Shown piece by piece: positions 8,483-16,769 of a stretch of DNA of 64,000 nucleotides. This DNA is from AP-16 sp963755055 (lineage in GTDB: Bacteria; Pseudomonadota; Alphaproteobacteria; Rhizobiales; Xanthobacteraceae). A model generated the notes under the pieces. That model searched no databases. It had not been told where the DNA came from and saw only the letters and a list, made by a program, of their open reading frames with translations. Where the stretch lies: the NCBI GenBank assembly GCA_963755055.1, contig CAVWIS010000018.1, forward strand, positions 186,001-250,000, in the 5' to 3' direction. The position numbers and the translations under genes were made by a program. Positions within the stretch are counted from its first letter, which is position 1. Each line of letters begins with the position of its first letter.

Positions 8483-10603
8483 TCATCGCTTCCACAGCCT
8501 GGCGTTATTGTCGCCCGACATGGTGACGAGCGCGTCGCGGCCGACGAAAGTGGCGCCGGCGATGCTCTGGCCGGAATTGTCCTTGAGGATGATCAGCGGC
8601 CGCAGAGCCGGCGCATCGAGCGATATGGGGACGATCGCCACCTGCCCGTTGTTGGTCGAGCCGATGGCGGCCAAGAGACCATCGGGCGACACGTCGTCGA
8701 CGTTAAGCTCCTCCTTCGCCCGCGTATCGAACACGGCTCTGCGCGCGGGGTCGGCAACATCGAGCACGCCGATGGAGGATGTCTTGCCAAAATCTCCCGC
8801 AGAGGCTCCGGGACGCCCGGCAAAGGCGATCAGGCGGTCGCCCGCGCCGAACGCGCCGCTGCATTGGCACGTCTGTGCCCAGACGATCTGTCTGGCGCGG
8901 GCGTCATAGAGGACGAGCTGATTGGCCGGATAGGTGCCGAGGAGGAATTGCCCGCCGTCCGCCGTGACGTCGAAGCTGTCGATGCGGACGTCGAAGGCGT
9001 ACTCGGTGTCGAGCACCAGGCCCTGCGGTGCCGTCGCATAGACCGCGATGATCGAGGCCTGGGGACTGACCGACGACTGGATGAAATAGAGGCGCTGGCC
9101 GTCTCTTGCCAGCCGCAGGTGACCCCCGGCGTAGCTGCGATGTGCCGGAACGCTCTGCACCCGCGCCTTGGAGGCTATGTCGTAGACCTCGAGCGCGCCG
9201 GCGCGCACGACGGCAACGCGCCTGGTCCCGGCGGAGCTCAGTATCGCAATGCCGCCGAGCGAGTACTTTTCATAGCCGGTCAGCGTGATCTTCGCGCTCG
9301 GCTTCAGCGTCATGGCATCGACGACATGGAGGCTGCCCTCGCGATCCGCGGTGACCGCGACGGTGGTGCGATCGAGGCTCACGGCAGTCCGGCTGAGAGC
9401 GCCGCCAAGCCGGGTCGTGGTCCTGAGCCGCCAGGCCGCGACATCGGCCGCACCGGCAGTCCAGGACGGGGTCTCGATCCGCGGGACATTGCCGAGGGCG
9501 AGAGCCGGCCGGGCCGGGGGCGGGTTCGCCGCGGGCGGAGGCGAGGCGGGTGCCGGGGGCGCAGGCTGTGCCGGCTGCGGCGTCGCCGGTTTGATCGCCG
9601 GCGGGGCGACGGCCACCTGCTGCTTCTTGAGCGCCTCGAGGCGCGCCCGCGCCATCGTGGCAAAAATAGTGTCGGGATAGTGCCGAACGAAATCCTCGAG
9701 CACCGCCGTGCTGGTCGTATCCTTTACCCCGCCGAACCACACGCGCTCGGCCTCGCCTGGCCCCGCCACCGATGGGCTTGGCGGCTCGGCAGGCTTCACC
9801 TCCGTCGGCTGGCCCGCGAGATACACTCGCCCGCCGATCGTCTCGTCGTAATAGGCCGGACGCTGCTCGTGCCGGACGGTGGCGGCGAGCCGCGCCACCT
9901 CCTCGCGCACCCCGACCGCGAGCTCGCCCAGATCGAGTCCCGGTCTGGTCAGGGTCGGAACGAGCACGCGGGTGAACACGGAGTTCGGGTTCACGTCGGC
10001 GTCGCCCAGGCGGTCGAGGGCGGTCTGCCCGACCCCCGCGGAGTAGATGGTGAACACGCCGCGCACCGGATCGAAACGCCCGAGCCCGCGCTCGGATCCG
10101 ACCCCGCGCAGGCCGGGCTTCTTGAACGGATTATTCCGGCAGGCATCGAGAACCACCACGGCGATCCGGACACCATGACCCTGCAGGTCCGCCACGATGT
10201 CGTTCTCGAGGAGCGCGCCACGCGCCAGCCGCACGTCCTGCCCCGGCGCGACATTGGGCACGTCCACCGGCAGGATGTAATTCCCGCCAGCGATGGCGAC
10301 GCCGTGGCCGGCAAAGAAGAAGAAAGCCGTATCGCCGGGCTCCAGCCGCTGCACCAGCTCGTCGAGCTTGTCGACCAGGGCCTGACGCCCGAGATTTTCT
10401 CCGCGGATGACCTGAAACCCGATGGCCCCGAGGGCGTCGCCGACGGCGCGCGCGTCGTTGACGGCTTTGCGCAACTGCTGATCCGCCGGCAGGTTGGGAT
10501 AGGCGTCGTTGCCGACGACGAGCGCCACGCGCTTCTCCGCATGACCCGGCGCCGCCGTCAAGGCGATCAGCAACAGCGTAAAGGCGAAGGTGGCAAGCCG
10601 CAT
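8483..10603 (-). CDS. Exported caspase-like (peptidase C14) protein with C-terminal propeller-like region
   Basis: 706 residues from the start MRLATFAFTLLLIALTAAPGHA, a clear signal peptide (ORF extensions further upstream lack one). Residues ~24-250 form a caspase p20-like domain: KRVALVVGNDAYPNLP, catalytic His100 in FFFFAGHG and catalytic Cys155 in VVLDACRNNPF. Then come a short helical repeat-like segment (ERVWFGGVKDTTS, FVRHYPDTIFATMARARLEALKKQ), a Pro/Ala-rich linker (~residues 375-415) and a ~290-residue region of repeated beta strands (VVDAMTL, LEVYDIAS, LVLYDARA, SIGVLDVADP, DNNARLWKR) that reads as a WD40-like propeller. Such orthocaspases cleave after basic residues in known cases. 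The target here is unknown. Confidence 0.85.
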   Translation of the reverse strand: MRLATFAFTLLLIALTAAPGHAEKRVALVVGNDAYPNLPADQQLRKAVNDARAVGDALGAIGFQVIRGENLGRQALVDKLDELVQRLEPGDTAFFFFAGHGVAIAGGNYILPVDVPNVAPGQDVRLARGALLENDIVADLQGHGVRIAVVVLDACRNNPFKKPGLRGVGSERGLGRFDPVRGVFTIYSAGVGQTALDRLGDADVNPNSVFTRVLVPTLTRPGLDLGELAVGVREEVARLAATVRHEQRPAYYDETIGGRVYLAGQPTEVKPAEPPSPSVAGPGEAERVWFGGVKDTTSTAVLEDFVRHYPDTIFATMARARLEALKKQQVAVAPPAIKPATPQPAQPAPPAPASPPPAANPPPARPALALGNVPRIETPSWTAGAADVAAWRLRTTTRLGGALSRTAVSLDRTTVAVTADREGSLHVVDAMTLKPSAKITLTGYEKYSLGGIAILSSAGTRRVAVVRAGALEVYDIASKARVQSVPAHRSYAGGHLRLARDGQRLYFIQSSVSPQASIIAVYATAPQGLVLDTEYAFDVRIDSFDVTADGGQFLLGTYPANQLVLYDARARQIVWAQTCQCSGAFGAGDRLIAFAGRPGASAGDFGKTSSIGVLDVADPARRAVFDTRAKEELNVDDVSPDGLLAAIGSTNNGQVAIVPISLDAPALRPLIILKDNSGQSIAGATFVGRDALVTMSGDNNARLWKR

Positions 10604-10880
10604 GGCGTTTCCCGACACTGTGGATTCCGATGCCGGTACTTTGCCACGGCGCCGGATGAGCCGGAAGGGCAGGCATGTGGTAGACGTGGCGAAGATTACC
10701 GAGCCTCGGTGAGAGTGAACGCGGCAAGGAGCCGGAGGAGGGGTCATCCATGCCTCCCACTCGGGCTTCCGGGCAGTCCGGAGAATCGCTACCATTCAGG
10801 TTAGTTCGGGTTCATCCGGAGAATCGCGGTTCACCTTCGGCTGCTCCGGATGGATACGAGAATGAAGCAGGGGCGGCTCA
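10604..10880. other. Divergent intergenic region with a 13-bp direct repeat
   Basis: 277-base gap between the minus-strand caspase-like gene and the plus-strand gene at 10881. TCCGGAGAATCGC occurs twice about 39 bases apart (near 10778 and 10817). No other gene or recognisable promoter consensus is visible. Confidence 0.4.
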
Positions 10881-11297
10881 GTGCTTCTGAACAAAAGCTG
10901 GTACAGGGTCAGGTGGCTCTTGGCTGTCGCAGCCGTGTCCGTTCTTTGGACGGCTTCTCTGCAAATTCGAGCGATGGCTGAAGATGACGTGTTTCAACTA
11001 GCGGTCAACTATGTCTTCACGGGGAGAATAGACCCCCGGGACCCTCCTGAAATTGTCGATCGAAAATCTTGCATAGTTGTAGCGCTCAATTCCAAGTTCC
11101 GGACTCACATCAGATATTATTTGAGCCGGTTCAAGATGGACACCTCCCGCATTAGCAAAATCTACTCCGGCCAACAGATCTCTTATGTCTTGGAGGTCGA
11201 AGGCGACGATATCGTCGTCGAGCATCTCAATTCCGACAAAACGTCGGTGGCCAGAGGATTTCAAGTCAGCGCAAATTCCTTTGCCTGGGAGCATTGA
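10881..11297 (+). CDS. Hypothetical exported protein
   Basis: 138 residues, GTG start at 10881 preceded by GGGGCGG. Residues ~10-32 are hydrophobic and end IRAMAED, a likely signal peptide or single membrane anchor. The mature ~105 residues have no motif that I recognise (DPPEIVDRKSCIVVALN, RTHIRYYLSRFKMD, DDIVVEHLNSDKTSVARGF). Base composition is visibly less GC-rich than the neighbours, which would fit recent acquisition. Flanked by the caspase-like gene (divergent) and the LLM oxidoreductase (convergent). Confidence 0.6.
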   Translation: MLLNKSWYRVRWLLAVAAVSVLWTASLQIRAMAEDDVFQLAVNYVFTGRIDPRDPPEIVDRKSCIVVALNSKFRTHIRYYLSRFKMDTSRISKIYSGQQISYVLEVEGDDIVVEHLNSDKTSVARGFQVSANSFAWEH

Positions 11298-11427
11298 TCA
11301 ATCGGAGAAAGCACTTCAGCGTATCTTTGCCGACTTCTGCAGGGCTGACAAACCCAAGTCCCCGTTCTAGGCCGGACATGTCGGAGGCCGCCGACCCACA
11401 CGCTGACAAGAATTGAGAGGGGCCGGC

Positions 11428-12516
11428 TCACGCCGATGCGGTCTGCAAGTCCGAACTCGCCCGGCGCAGGCGTGGCGCCACTTCCTCGCCGATGAGCCGC
11501 AGCGAGCGCATGACCTTGTCGTCGGAGACAAGCCCGCCGCAATTGAGCTCGGCGAGCACGCCGTTGAGCCCGAGGCTTGCGGTCAGCTCCTGCAGGCGGG
11601 CGCAGACGCTGTCCGGCGCGCCGACGATCACCTTGCCGCGCAGCGCGTCCTCGTAGGAGATGGTCTGCAGCGCCTGGCCGCGCTCGGCGCGTTTTTCGAT
11701 CGCGCGCGCGCCGGCGCTCGTCGCCGTGCGCTCGACCTGCTGACCGAGGGTGCGGTAGAACTGCATGATCGATTGCTCCGGCTCGGCGCGCGCCTCGGAC
11801 TCGGTCTCGCCGACATAGACCGGCACCCGCAGATAGACCTCGCCCTCGCCGGGATGGCCCGTCGCCCGCCAGGCCTCGCGGTAGGCCGCGATGTTGGGCT
11901 TGAGCTCCTCGAGGTCGCCGAGGCGGACCGCGACGAAGATGGGAAAACCCATGGCGCCGATCGCCGGATAGGTGTCGGGGCTGGTCGCCGCCACACGCAG
12001 CGGCGGATGCGGCTTCTGCAGCGGTTTGGGGATGACCGCGACGTTGTCGAACTTGTAAAAATCGCCCGCGAAGGAGAAGCGCTGATTGCTCCAGGCGCGC
12101 CGGAGAACTTCCAGGACCTCGGCGAAGCGTTCGCGGCTCTCCGCGTAGGGAATGCCGTAGGCCTCGTAGGTGCGGGGAAAGCCGCTGCGGCCGACGCCGA
12201 AGATGACGCGTCCCCCGCTGACATGGTCGAGGGTCGCCACATCCTCGGCGAGGCGGAGCGGGTGGCAGAGCGGCAGCACCTGGACCGCGAAGCCGATCCT
12301 GGCGCGGCGCGTTCGCCCGGCGATCGCCGTCGCCACCACCAGCGGCGAGGAGAGCACCGATCGTTCCGGCACGAAATGCAGCTCGGCGAGCCAGATCGCG
12401 TCGACGCCGAAGCGCTCGGCCGCGTCGACCTGGGCAAAGGAGCGCGCGAAGGCCTCGGCGTCGGTATCGCCGGCGCTGCGCGGAAACTCGAAGAATGTGC
12501 CGAACTCGAAAGGCAT
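11428..12516 (-). CDS. LLM-class flavin-dependent oxidoreductase (luciferase-like monooxygenase)
   Basis: 362 residues from MPFEFGTFFEFPRSAG. The upstream GGGGGGAGC fits a ribosome site and favours this ATG over the one six codons earlier. Bacterial-luciferase-like TIM barrel: WLAELHFVPE near residue 45, the FMN-binding core RIGFAVQVLPLCHPLRLAEDVATLDHVSGGRVIFGVGRS near 75-115, and a C-terminal helix set (KVIVGAPDSVCARLQEL). It would use reduced FMN and oxygen on an unknown substrate. Divergently transcribed from the dehydrogenase at 12701 across a 184-base shared promoter region. Confidence 0.88.
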   Translation of the reverse strand: MPFEFGTFFEFPRSAGDTDAEAFARSFAQVDAAERFGVDAIWLAELHFVPERSVLSSPLVVATAIAGRTRRARIGFAVQVLPLCHPLRLAEDVATLDHVSGGRVIFGVGRSGFPRTYEAYGIPYAESRERFAEVLEVLRRAWSNQRFSFAGDFYKFDNVAVIPKPLQKPHPPLRVAATSPDTYPAIGAMGFPIFVAVRLGDLEELKPNIAAYREAWRATGHPGEGEVYLRVPVYVGETESEARAEPEQSIMQFYRTLGQQVERTATSAGARAIEKRAERGQALQTISYEDALRGKVIVGAPDSVCARLQELTASLGLNGVLAELNCGGLVSDDKVMRSLRLIGEEVAPRLRRASSDLQTASA

Positions 12517-12700
12517 GCTCCCCCCACCGCACACGCTATAGCGCGAAAAGGGCCGGAGGGTCTATTCCGCTGACGGCGGGCGGTTGCGTCGCGAACTTGC
12601 CCCTGCCATCCCCCGACCACGACGGAACGCGCGGCGTCGGCCGCAATCGCCGGAGCGAAACTGGTCTCCATTTTTCCGGAAAATGCTCTAAACAACGACA

Positions 12701-13762
12701 ATGCAGCAGACAGTCAACGTGCTCAGCATTCAGCGGCTCGGGCCTGACGACAAGGCCAGGATCGCGGCGGTCGATGCGAAAATCCGGCTCGCCGACGCCG
12801 GCGGCTGGTTCGACGGGGAGATCCGCGACACCTGGCCGGCCTACACGTCGGCGCGCTACCTGCCGTCGGGCGCCATGGGTTCAGGCACCCGCGAGGAGCG
12901 CGACCGCCTGCTCGGCGAGGCCGAGATCATCCTCGGCGGCTGGCCCTATCCGCTCGACCTGCGCGCCCGGGCGCCGCGGCTCAAATGGTTCCATCAGCGC
13001 CCTGCGGGCGCCAGCAACCTGCTGATGGGCGATCTGTGGGGCAGCGACGTCGTGGTGACGACGTCGCGCGGGGCGGGGAACACGCTCGCCATCGCCGAAT
13101 ACGCGGTCGCCGGCATCCTGCACTTCGCCAAGGGATTTCACCGAACCGGCATCGATCGAGATGCCGGCGCCTTCGACTACCGGGCCTACCGCCCGCTGCT
13201 CGTGGAGGGCAAGACCGCCTGCGTGGTCGGCGCCGGCGGCATCGGCCTCGAGATCGGCCGGCTGTGTGCCGCGCTCGGCATGCGCGTGGTCGGCACCCGC
13301 CGCCGAGGGCAAGCCAACGCTTCGCTGCCAACGGGATTTGCCGCGCTCGGCGGCCCGCAGGATCTCGACCGGTTCCTGGCGACGAGCGATTTCGTGGCGA
13401 TCGCCTGCCAGTGGACGCCGGAGACCACGCGGCTGTTCGACGCAAAGCGCTTCGCCGCGATGAAGGCGGGCAGCGTGCTCGTCAATGTCGCCCGCGGCGA
13501 GATCGTCGACGAGGAAGCGCTTGCCGATGCGCTCGCGCGCGGCCACCTGCGCGGCGCCGTGCTCGACGTCTATGTGGGCGAGTTCGAGCATCCGCCGTCG
13601 CAGCGCTTGTGGGCCGATCCGAAGGTGCTGATCACGCCGCACGTCTCGGGCGCCAGCGACCAGGACCGTCATGCGGCGATCGAGGTGTTTTGCGAAAACC
13701 TCGCCGCCTGGCTCGCGGGCCATCCGCTGCGCAACGTCATCGATTGGGAACGGGGGTATTAG
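12701..13762 (+). CDS. D-2-hydroxyacid dehydrogenase (NAD(P)-binding)
   Basis: 353-residue enzyme that would interconvert a 2-oxo acid and a D-2-hydroxy acid with NAD(P)H. The Rossmann signature VVGAGGIGLEIGRLC lies at ~residues 180-194. The catalytic triad is Arg in VLVNVARGEIVDE, Glu in YVGEFEHPPSQRLW and His in LITPHVSGAS. The C-terminal residues WERGY and the stop codon lie inside a segment repeated near 56.74 kb (see repeat 13710-13850), so the 3' end may have been remodelled. Divergent from the LLM oxidoreductase gene. Confidence 0.88.
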   Translation: MQQTVNVLSIQRLGPDDKARIAAVDAKIRLADAGGWFDGEIRDTWPAYTSARYLPSGAMGSGTREERDRLLGEAEIILGGWPYPLDLRARAPRLKWFHQRPAGASNLLMGDLWGSDVVVTTSRGAGNTLAIAEYAVAGILHFAKGFHRTGIDRDAGAFDYRAYRPLLVEGKTACVVGAGGIGLEIGRLCAALGMRVVGTRRRGQANASLPTGFAALGGPQDLDRFLATSDFVAIACQWTPETTRLFDAKRFAAMKAGSVLVNVARGEIVDEEALADALARGHLRGAVLDVYVGEFEHPPSQRLWADPKVLITPHVSGASDQDRHAAIEVFCENLAAWLAGHPLRNVIDWERGY

Positions 13763-13850
13763 CCGCCAGCCGGAGGGGTTGAGCGATCAGCGAAACCCAT
13801 CGGCGGCGGTGCATCCGGGAATGCTCGATGATGGGTTTCGCGCCATTGGT
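13710..13850. repeat. Dehydrogenase 3' end plus GTAGGATGGG-family repeat, duplicated at 56718-56868
   Basis: The string ATTGGGAACGGGGGTAT, then CAGCCGGA, GCGATCAGCGAAACCCATCGGC, CGGTGCAT and GATGATGGGTTTCGCGC occurs here and again from about 56743 in the same order. Similarity extends upstream into the coding end of the dehydrogenase (CCGCTGCGCAACGTCATC here, CCGCTGCGCACGTCATC there). The downstream half is the hairpin repeat family seen at 7671-7757. Confidence 0.75.
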
Positions 13851-14146
13851 CATCGATTATTCCGTGCTGTTCCGACCCCCGATAAGGTAGCTCGGAGCGA
13901 GGCACGTCTGTTGCGTCAGGCGCGTCCCAATTCAACCGGGGCATTGCCGCTGTTTCGCAGGTGCCCTGGAATAATCGATATGGACGCCCGGCAGCTTGGC
14001 CCGGTCGTCCAGAATGGCCGTCTTGGCCAGCTTCTCCACTTCCTGTCGGACGAACACGAAGCGCCAGCCCGGACATGCCGATGATCGTCGGCGCACCTCG
14101 CGTTACGTTCGCCGCCGGCTTGGTCTGGATTCTTCGCGAGGAATTT
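13851..14146. other. Intergenic stretch without an intact gene
   Basis: About 300 bases between the repeat and the upstream region of the twin-CX3C peptide gene. The only recognisable content is a 55-base arylsulfatase relic at 14013-14067, listed separately. No tRNA or complete reading frame with family resemblance was seen. Confidence 0.5.
14013..14067 (-). pseudogene. Relic of an arylsulfatase C-terminus
   Basis: Read on the minus strand this encodes WRFVFVRQEVEKLAKTAI. The arylsulfatase at 44720-46333 has WRFVFVQQEVEKLAKTAI. The DNA is nearly identical (AATGGCCGTCTT, CCAGCTTCTCCACTTCCTG, GACGAACACGAAGCGCCAG). Resemblance stops abruptly on both sides, so only this scrap of a former sulfatase copy remains. 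Confidence 0.75.
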
Positions 14147-14166
14147 GTCGGTTTTTGCATAGCACG
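14147..14166 (+). promoter_or_regulatory. TTTGCATAG box, copy A (upstream of peptide A/arylsulfatase 1)
   Basis: GTCGGTTTTTGCATAGCACG, 88 bases before the start of the peptide gene at 14255. Core TTTGCATAGC matches the shared box; the left arm is less conserved. Confidence 0.55.
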
Positions 14167-14254
14167 CGGAACGGCAGCCCATTTAGCCTTACCACCAGTG
14201 ACCGCTGAAACGAGGTCACGTGATGCCAAGACGATCAGGCCAGGGAGTGGCGAC

Positions 14255-14440
14255 ATGAAAGTACTTCTTGCCCTCACGACAGCGACGGCACTGCTGTTCT
14301 GCGTCGGTTTCACCGCTGAGGCCAGGATGAGCACGGCCCGGTGCGTCGCCAAGTGCGAAAAGTACTGTAACAAGTACGATCCGGGGGGCGGGGAGAATAA
14401 CCGGTGTTTGAATAAATGCCAGACCAGGTATCAGTGTTAG
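14255..14440 (+). CDS. Small secreted twin-CX3C cysteine peptide (peptide A)
   Basis: 61 residues. A 23-residue signal peptide (MKVLLALTTATALLFCVGFTAEA) leaves a mature peptide of about 38 residues with six Cys at positions 30, 34, 38, 51, 55 and 61, spaced C-x3-C-x3-C-x12-C-x3-C-x5-C. A paralogue with identical spacing and the same NKCQTRYQC end lies at 46809-46991, also just upstream of an arylsulfatase on the same strand. The stop is 37 bases before arylsulfatase 1, so the two are probably co-transcribed. The paired CX3C motifs recall helical-hairpin folds held by two disulfides (inference). No known family recognised; function unknown. Confidence 0.75.
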   Translation: MKVLLALTTATALLFCVGFTAEARMSTARCVAKCEKYCNKYDPGGGENNRCLNKCQTRYQC

Positions 14441-14477
14441 CGCGTGTCCCGGCGAAGCGTGCGCGGTTTCGCCTCAA

Positions 14478-15959
14478 ATGATGAGCAATATCAGGAGCGT
14501 CCGGCTTGTTCTGCTGGCGTTCTTTGTCGCCGGGATGGTTGCTGGCGCGCCGGCGGCCGCGCAGCAGCCGCGGAAGCCCAACATTGTCTTCATGTTGATG
14601 GATAATCTGGGTTACGGCGAGCTCGGCGTCTACGGCGGCGGCATCCTGCGTGGCGCCGCTACCCCGCGCATCGACGCGCTCGCCGGCGAAGGCATGCGCC
14701 TGCTCAACTTCAACGTCGAGGCACAGTGCACGCCCTCCCGTTCGGCGCTGATGACGGGCCGCTTCGCCATCCGCTCCGGCACCTACGAGGTTCCCATTGG
14801 CGGCGCCCCGGACGGGCTGACGCTGTGGGAGATCACCATCGCGGAATTGTTGTCGGCGCAGGGCTACGCCACCGGCATGTGGGGCAAGTGGCATCTCGGC
14901 AGCGCCGAAGAGCGGTTTCCCACGCGTCAGGGCTTCGACGAGTGGTACGGCATCCCGCGCACCTACGACGAGGCGATGTGGCCGTCGTTGAACGAGACGA
15001 AGGGCATGTGGCCGTCGGTCGGCAACCGGCAGGGTTGGAACGCGAAGGTCGTTCACCCCGAGCATATCTACGAGGCGCGCAAGGGCGAGAAGGCCCGGCA
15101 GATTGGCGAGCTGAACGTAGACAACCGCCGAACCATGGAAGCGGAGATCACCAGCCGCGCCGTGGAGTTCATCCGGCGCAACGCGCGCGCCGACAAGCCG
15201 TTCTATGCCTACGTGTCGTTCTCGCTGGTCCACATGCCGACCCTGCCGAACCTGGAGTTCGCCGGCAGAACCGGCAACGGCGACTGGGCCGATTGCCTGG
15301 CCGAGATGGACTACCGGACCGGGCAGATCCTCGATGCCATCAAGGAAGCCGGCATCGAGGACAACACGCTGGTCGTGTTCACCAGCGACAACGGGCCGGA
15401 GGCGACACACCCCTGGAAGGGCGACAGCGGGCCGTGGCGGGGCACCTATTTCACCGCGATGGAAGGTTCGCTGCGCGTGCCGTTCATCGTCCGCTGGCCG
15501 GGCAAGGTGCCGGCGGGCCGAGTCAGCAACGAGATCGTCCACATCGTCGACCTCTACACGACGCTCGCCCGCGTCGGCGGAGCGGAGGTCCCCAGGGATC
15601 GTCCGATCGACGGAGCGGACCAGCTGGACTTCTTCGTCGGCAGGCAGGAGACCTCCAACCGCGAAGGATTCCCGGCCTACGTGGCCGACCGGCTGTCGGC
15701 GGTCAAGTGGCGGAACTGGAAAGCGCACCTGATCTGGCAGGACAACATGTACGCCCCGCCGCAGACCCTGCCATTGCCGAAGATCGTCGACCTGCTCAGG
15801 GACCTGAAGGAGGAGCGCGACGTGGCCGCGTACAATTCCTGGGTCGCCGACCCGGTGACGAGGATCATCGGCGAGCTCGAGGCCAGTTTGAAGAAATATC
15901 CGCCGATCAAGGTCGGCACGCCCGACCCCTACACGCCGCCGGATCAATCGTCCCGATGA
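14478..15959 (+). CDS. Arylsulfatase 1 (type I, CTPSR formylglycine motif)
   Basis: 493-residue exported sulfatase that hydrolyses a sulfate ester. The signal peptide ends at about AAAQQ. Metal ligands D42/N43 are in MLMDNLGYG, the formylglycine precursor is Cys84 in CTPSR with GR following, K137 and H139 are in GKWHLG, and D304/N305 are in TSDNGPE. The start has two adjacent Met codons. It is the most divergent of the five sulfatases here: it uses CTPSR rather than CTAGR, has GKWHLG rather than GKNHLG, and lacks the long inserts. It follows peptide A in one apparent unit controlled by box A. Maturation needs a formylglycine-generating or anaerobic sulfatase-maturing enzyme, which is not in the window. 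Confidence 0.92.
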   Translation: MMSNIRSVRLVLLAFFVAGMVAGAPAAAQQPRKPNIVFMLMDNLGYGELGVYGGGILRGAATPRIDALAGEGMRLLNFNVEAQCTPSRSALMTGRFAIRSGTYEVPIGGAPDGLTLWEITIAELLSAQGYATGMWGKWHLGSAEERFPTRQGFDEWYGIPRTYDEAMWPSLNETKGMWPSVGNRQGWNAKVVHPEHIYEARKGEKARQIGELNVDNRRTMEAEITSRAVEFIRRNARADKPFYAYVSFSLVHMPTLPNLEFAGRTGNGDWADCLAEMDYRTGQILDAIKEAGIEDNTLVVFTSDNGPEATHPWKGDSGPWRGTYFTAMEGSLRVPFIVRWPGKVPAGRVSNEIVHIVDLYTTLARVGGAEVPRDRPIDGADQLDFFVGRQETSNREGFPAYVADRLSAVKWRNWKAHLIWQDNMYAPPQTLPLPKIVDLLRDLKEERDVAAYNSWVADPVTRIIGELEASLKKYPPIKVGTPDPYTPPDQSSR

Positions 15960-16020
15960 GAGCCGCCGCGGGCGTAGTCAGACACCGCGAGTATCCGCGT
16001 CCGATAAAAAACATGCACGC

Positions 16021-16040
16021 TGCCGAATTTGCACAGTCTC
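16021..16040 (+). promoter_or_regulatory. TTTGCATAG box, copy B
   Basis: TGCCGAATTTGCACAGTCTC, 115 bases before the small secreted protein gene at 16156. One core change (GCACAG for GCATAG). Confidence 0.5.
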
Positions 16041-16155
16041 CGGTCGGTCTCATCGTCTACACCTGTGGAGGCCTGGGTATCCGCAGAGTGGTCAGCGCGA
16101 TCGATCAGCCGATCGTTCCGCCATTGATCTGCGCGGCCAAGGAAGGGAGGCGACC

Positions 16156-16404
16156 ATGAGCTTAACAAACAGGCGCTTGATGCTGTTCGGACTTTCCGTC
16201 GTGGCCGGCACGGCGTTTATCGTATCATCCAGCGCGGCGGCGCCGATCAATGGCCCGGCGATCGGTGCATCGGCCCATCGAGCCGATCTCGTGACCGATA
16301 TTGCCGACGGATGCGGACGCGATCGGCATCGGAATCGGTATGGCAGCTGCGTGTCCTCGTATACAGGCAAATCATACAGATCCCAGCCTTACCCGAATCG
16401 TTAG
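16156..16404 (+). CDS. Small secreted protein with GCGRxRxRNRxGxC motif
   Basis: 82 residues. An N-terminal signal peptide of about 28 residues (NRRLMLFGLSVVAGTAFIVSSSAAA) is followed by a short mature part with GCGRDRHRNRYGSC near residues 52-65 and a Tyr/Ser/Pro tail. Short exported proteins with a GCGxGxxRNxxGxC core are common and uncharacterised in Bradyrhizobium relatives (recalled family knowledge, not searched). Preceded by AAGGAAGGGAGG, a good ribosome site, and by box B. Lies between arylsulfatases 1 and 2 on the same strand. Confidence 0.7.
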   Translation: MSLTNRRLMLFGLSVVAGTAFIVSSSAAAPINGPAIGASAHRADLVTDIADGCGRDRHRNRYGSCVSSYTGKSYRSQPYPNR

Positions 16405-16590
16405 GGATGCCTTGTTTGCCCCGCAACCTGGCCCGATGATGCGCCACCGCTCTACGGTTCCTTGACTGGAAAATAGTCGCGGCGCAACCGCCAGGTGGGC
16501 CACCGATCGAGATAGGAGCCTCATTCTTCGCAATCTCAAACGGCGATTGCGTGGCTTGCGAGACGTCAATGTCAGCTTTCTGATCCGGCG

Positions 16591-16610
16591 CGCCGAAAAT
16601 GCATAGCGCA
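16591..16610 (+). promoter_or_regulatory. TTTGCATAG box, copy C (upstream of arylsulfatase 2)
   Basis: CGCCGAAAATGCATAGCGCA, 159 bases before ATG 16770. Full match to the right half GCATAGCGC. Confidence 0.55.
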
Positions 16611-16769
16611 GGATAGGGCTCCTCGTTCAACCTTCGTCGAGGCGCCGAAAGGCGCCACGACGGAAAGCCCGGAGTACCTTCCGCAATCGCGTTGTAACGA
16701 GGGCGCGATGGCGGCTGGGCGCTGGCTGCCGGCCCCCTCTCTCGGGCAGCCCATACGGAGGAAATCGAC

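Noticed and set aside
8372..10804. Long plus-strand open frame opposite the caspase-like gene
   Set aside because: Low-complexity Arg/Gly shadow; catalytic motifs and signal peptide are on the minus strand.
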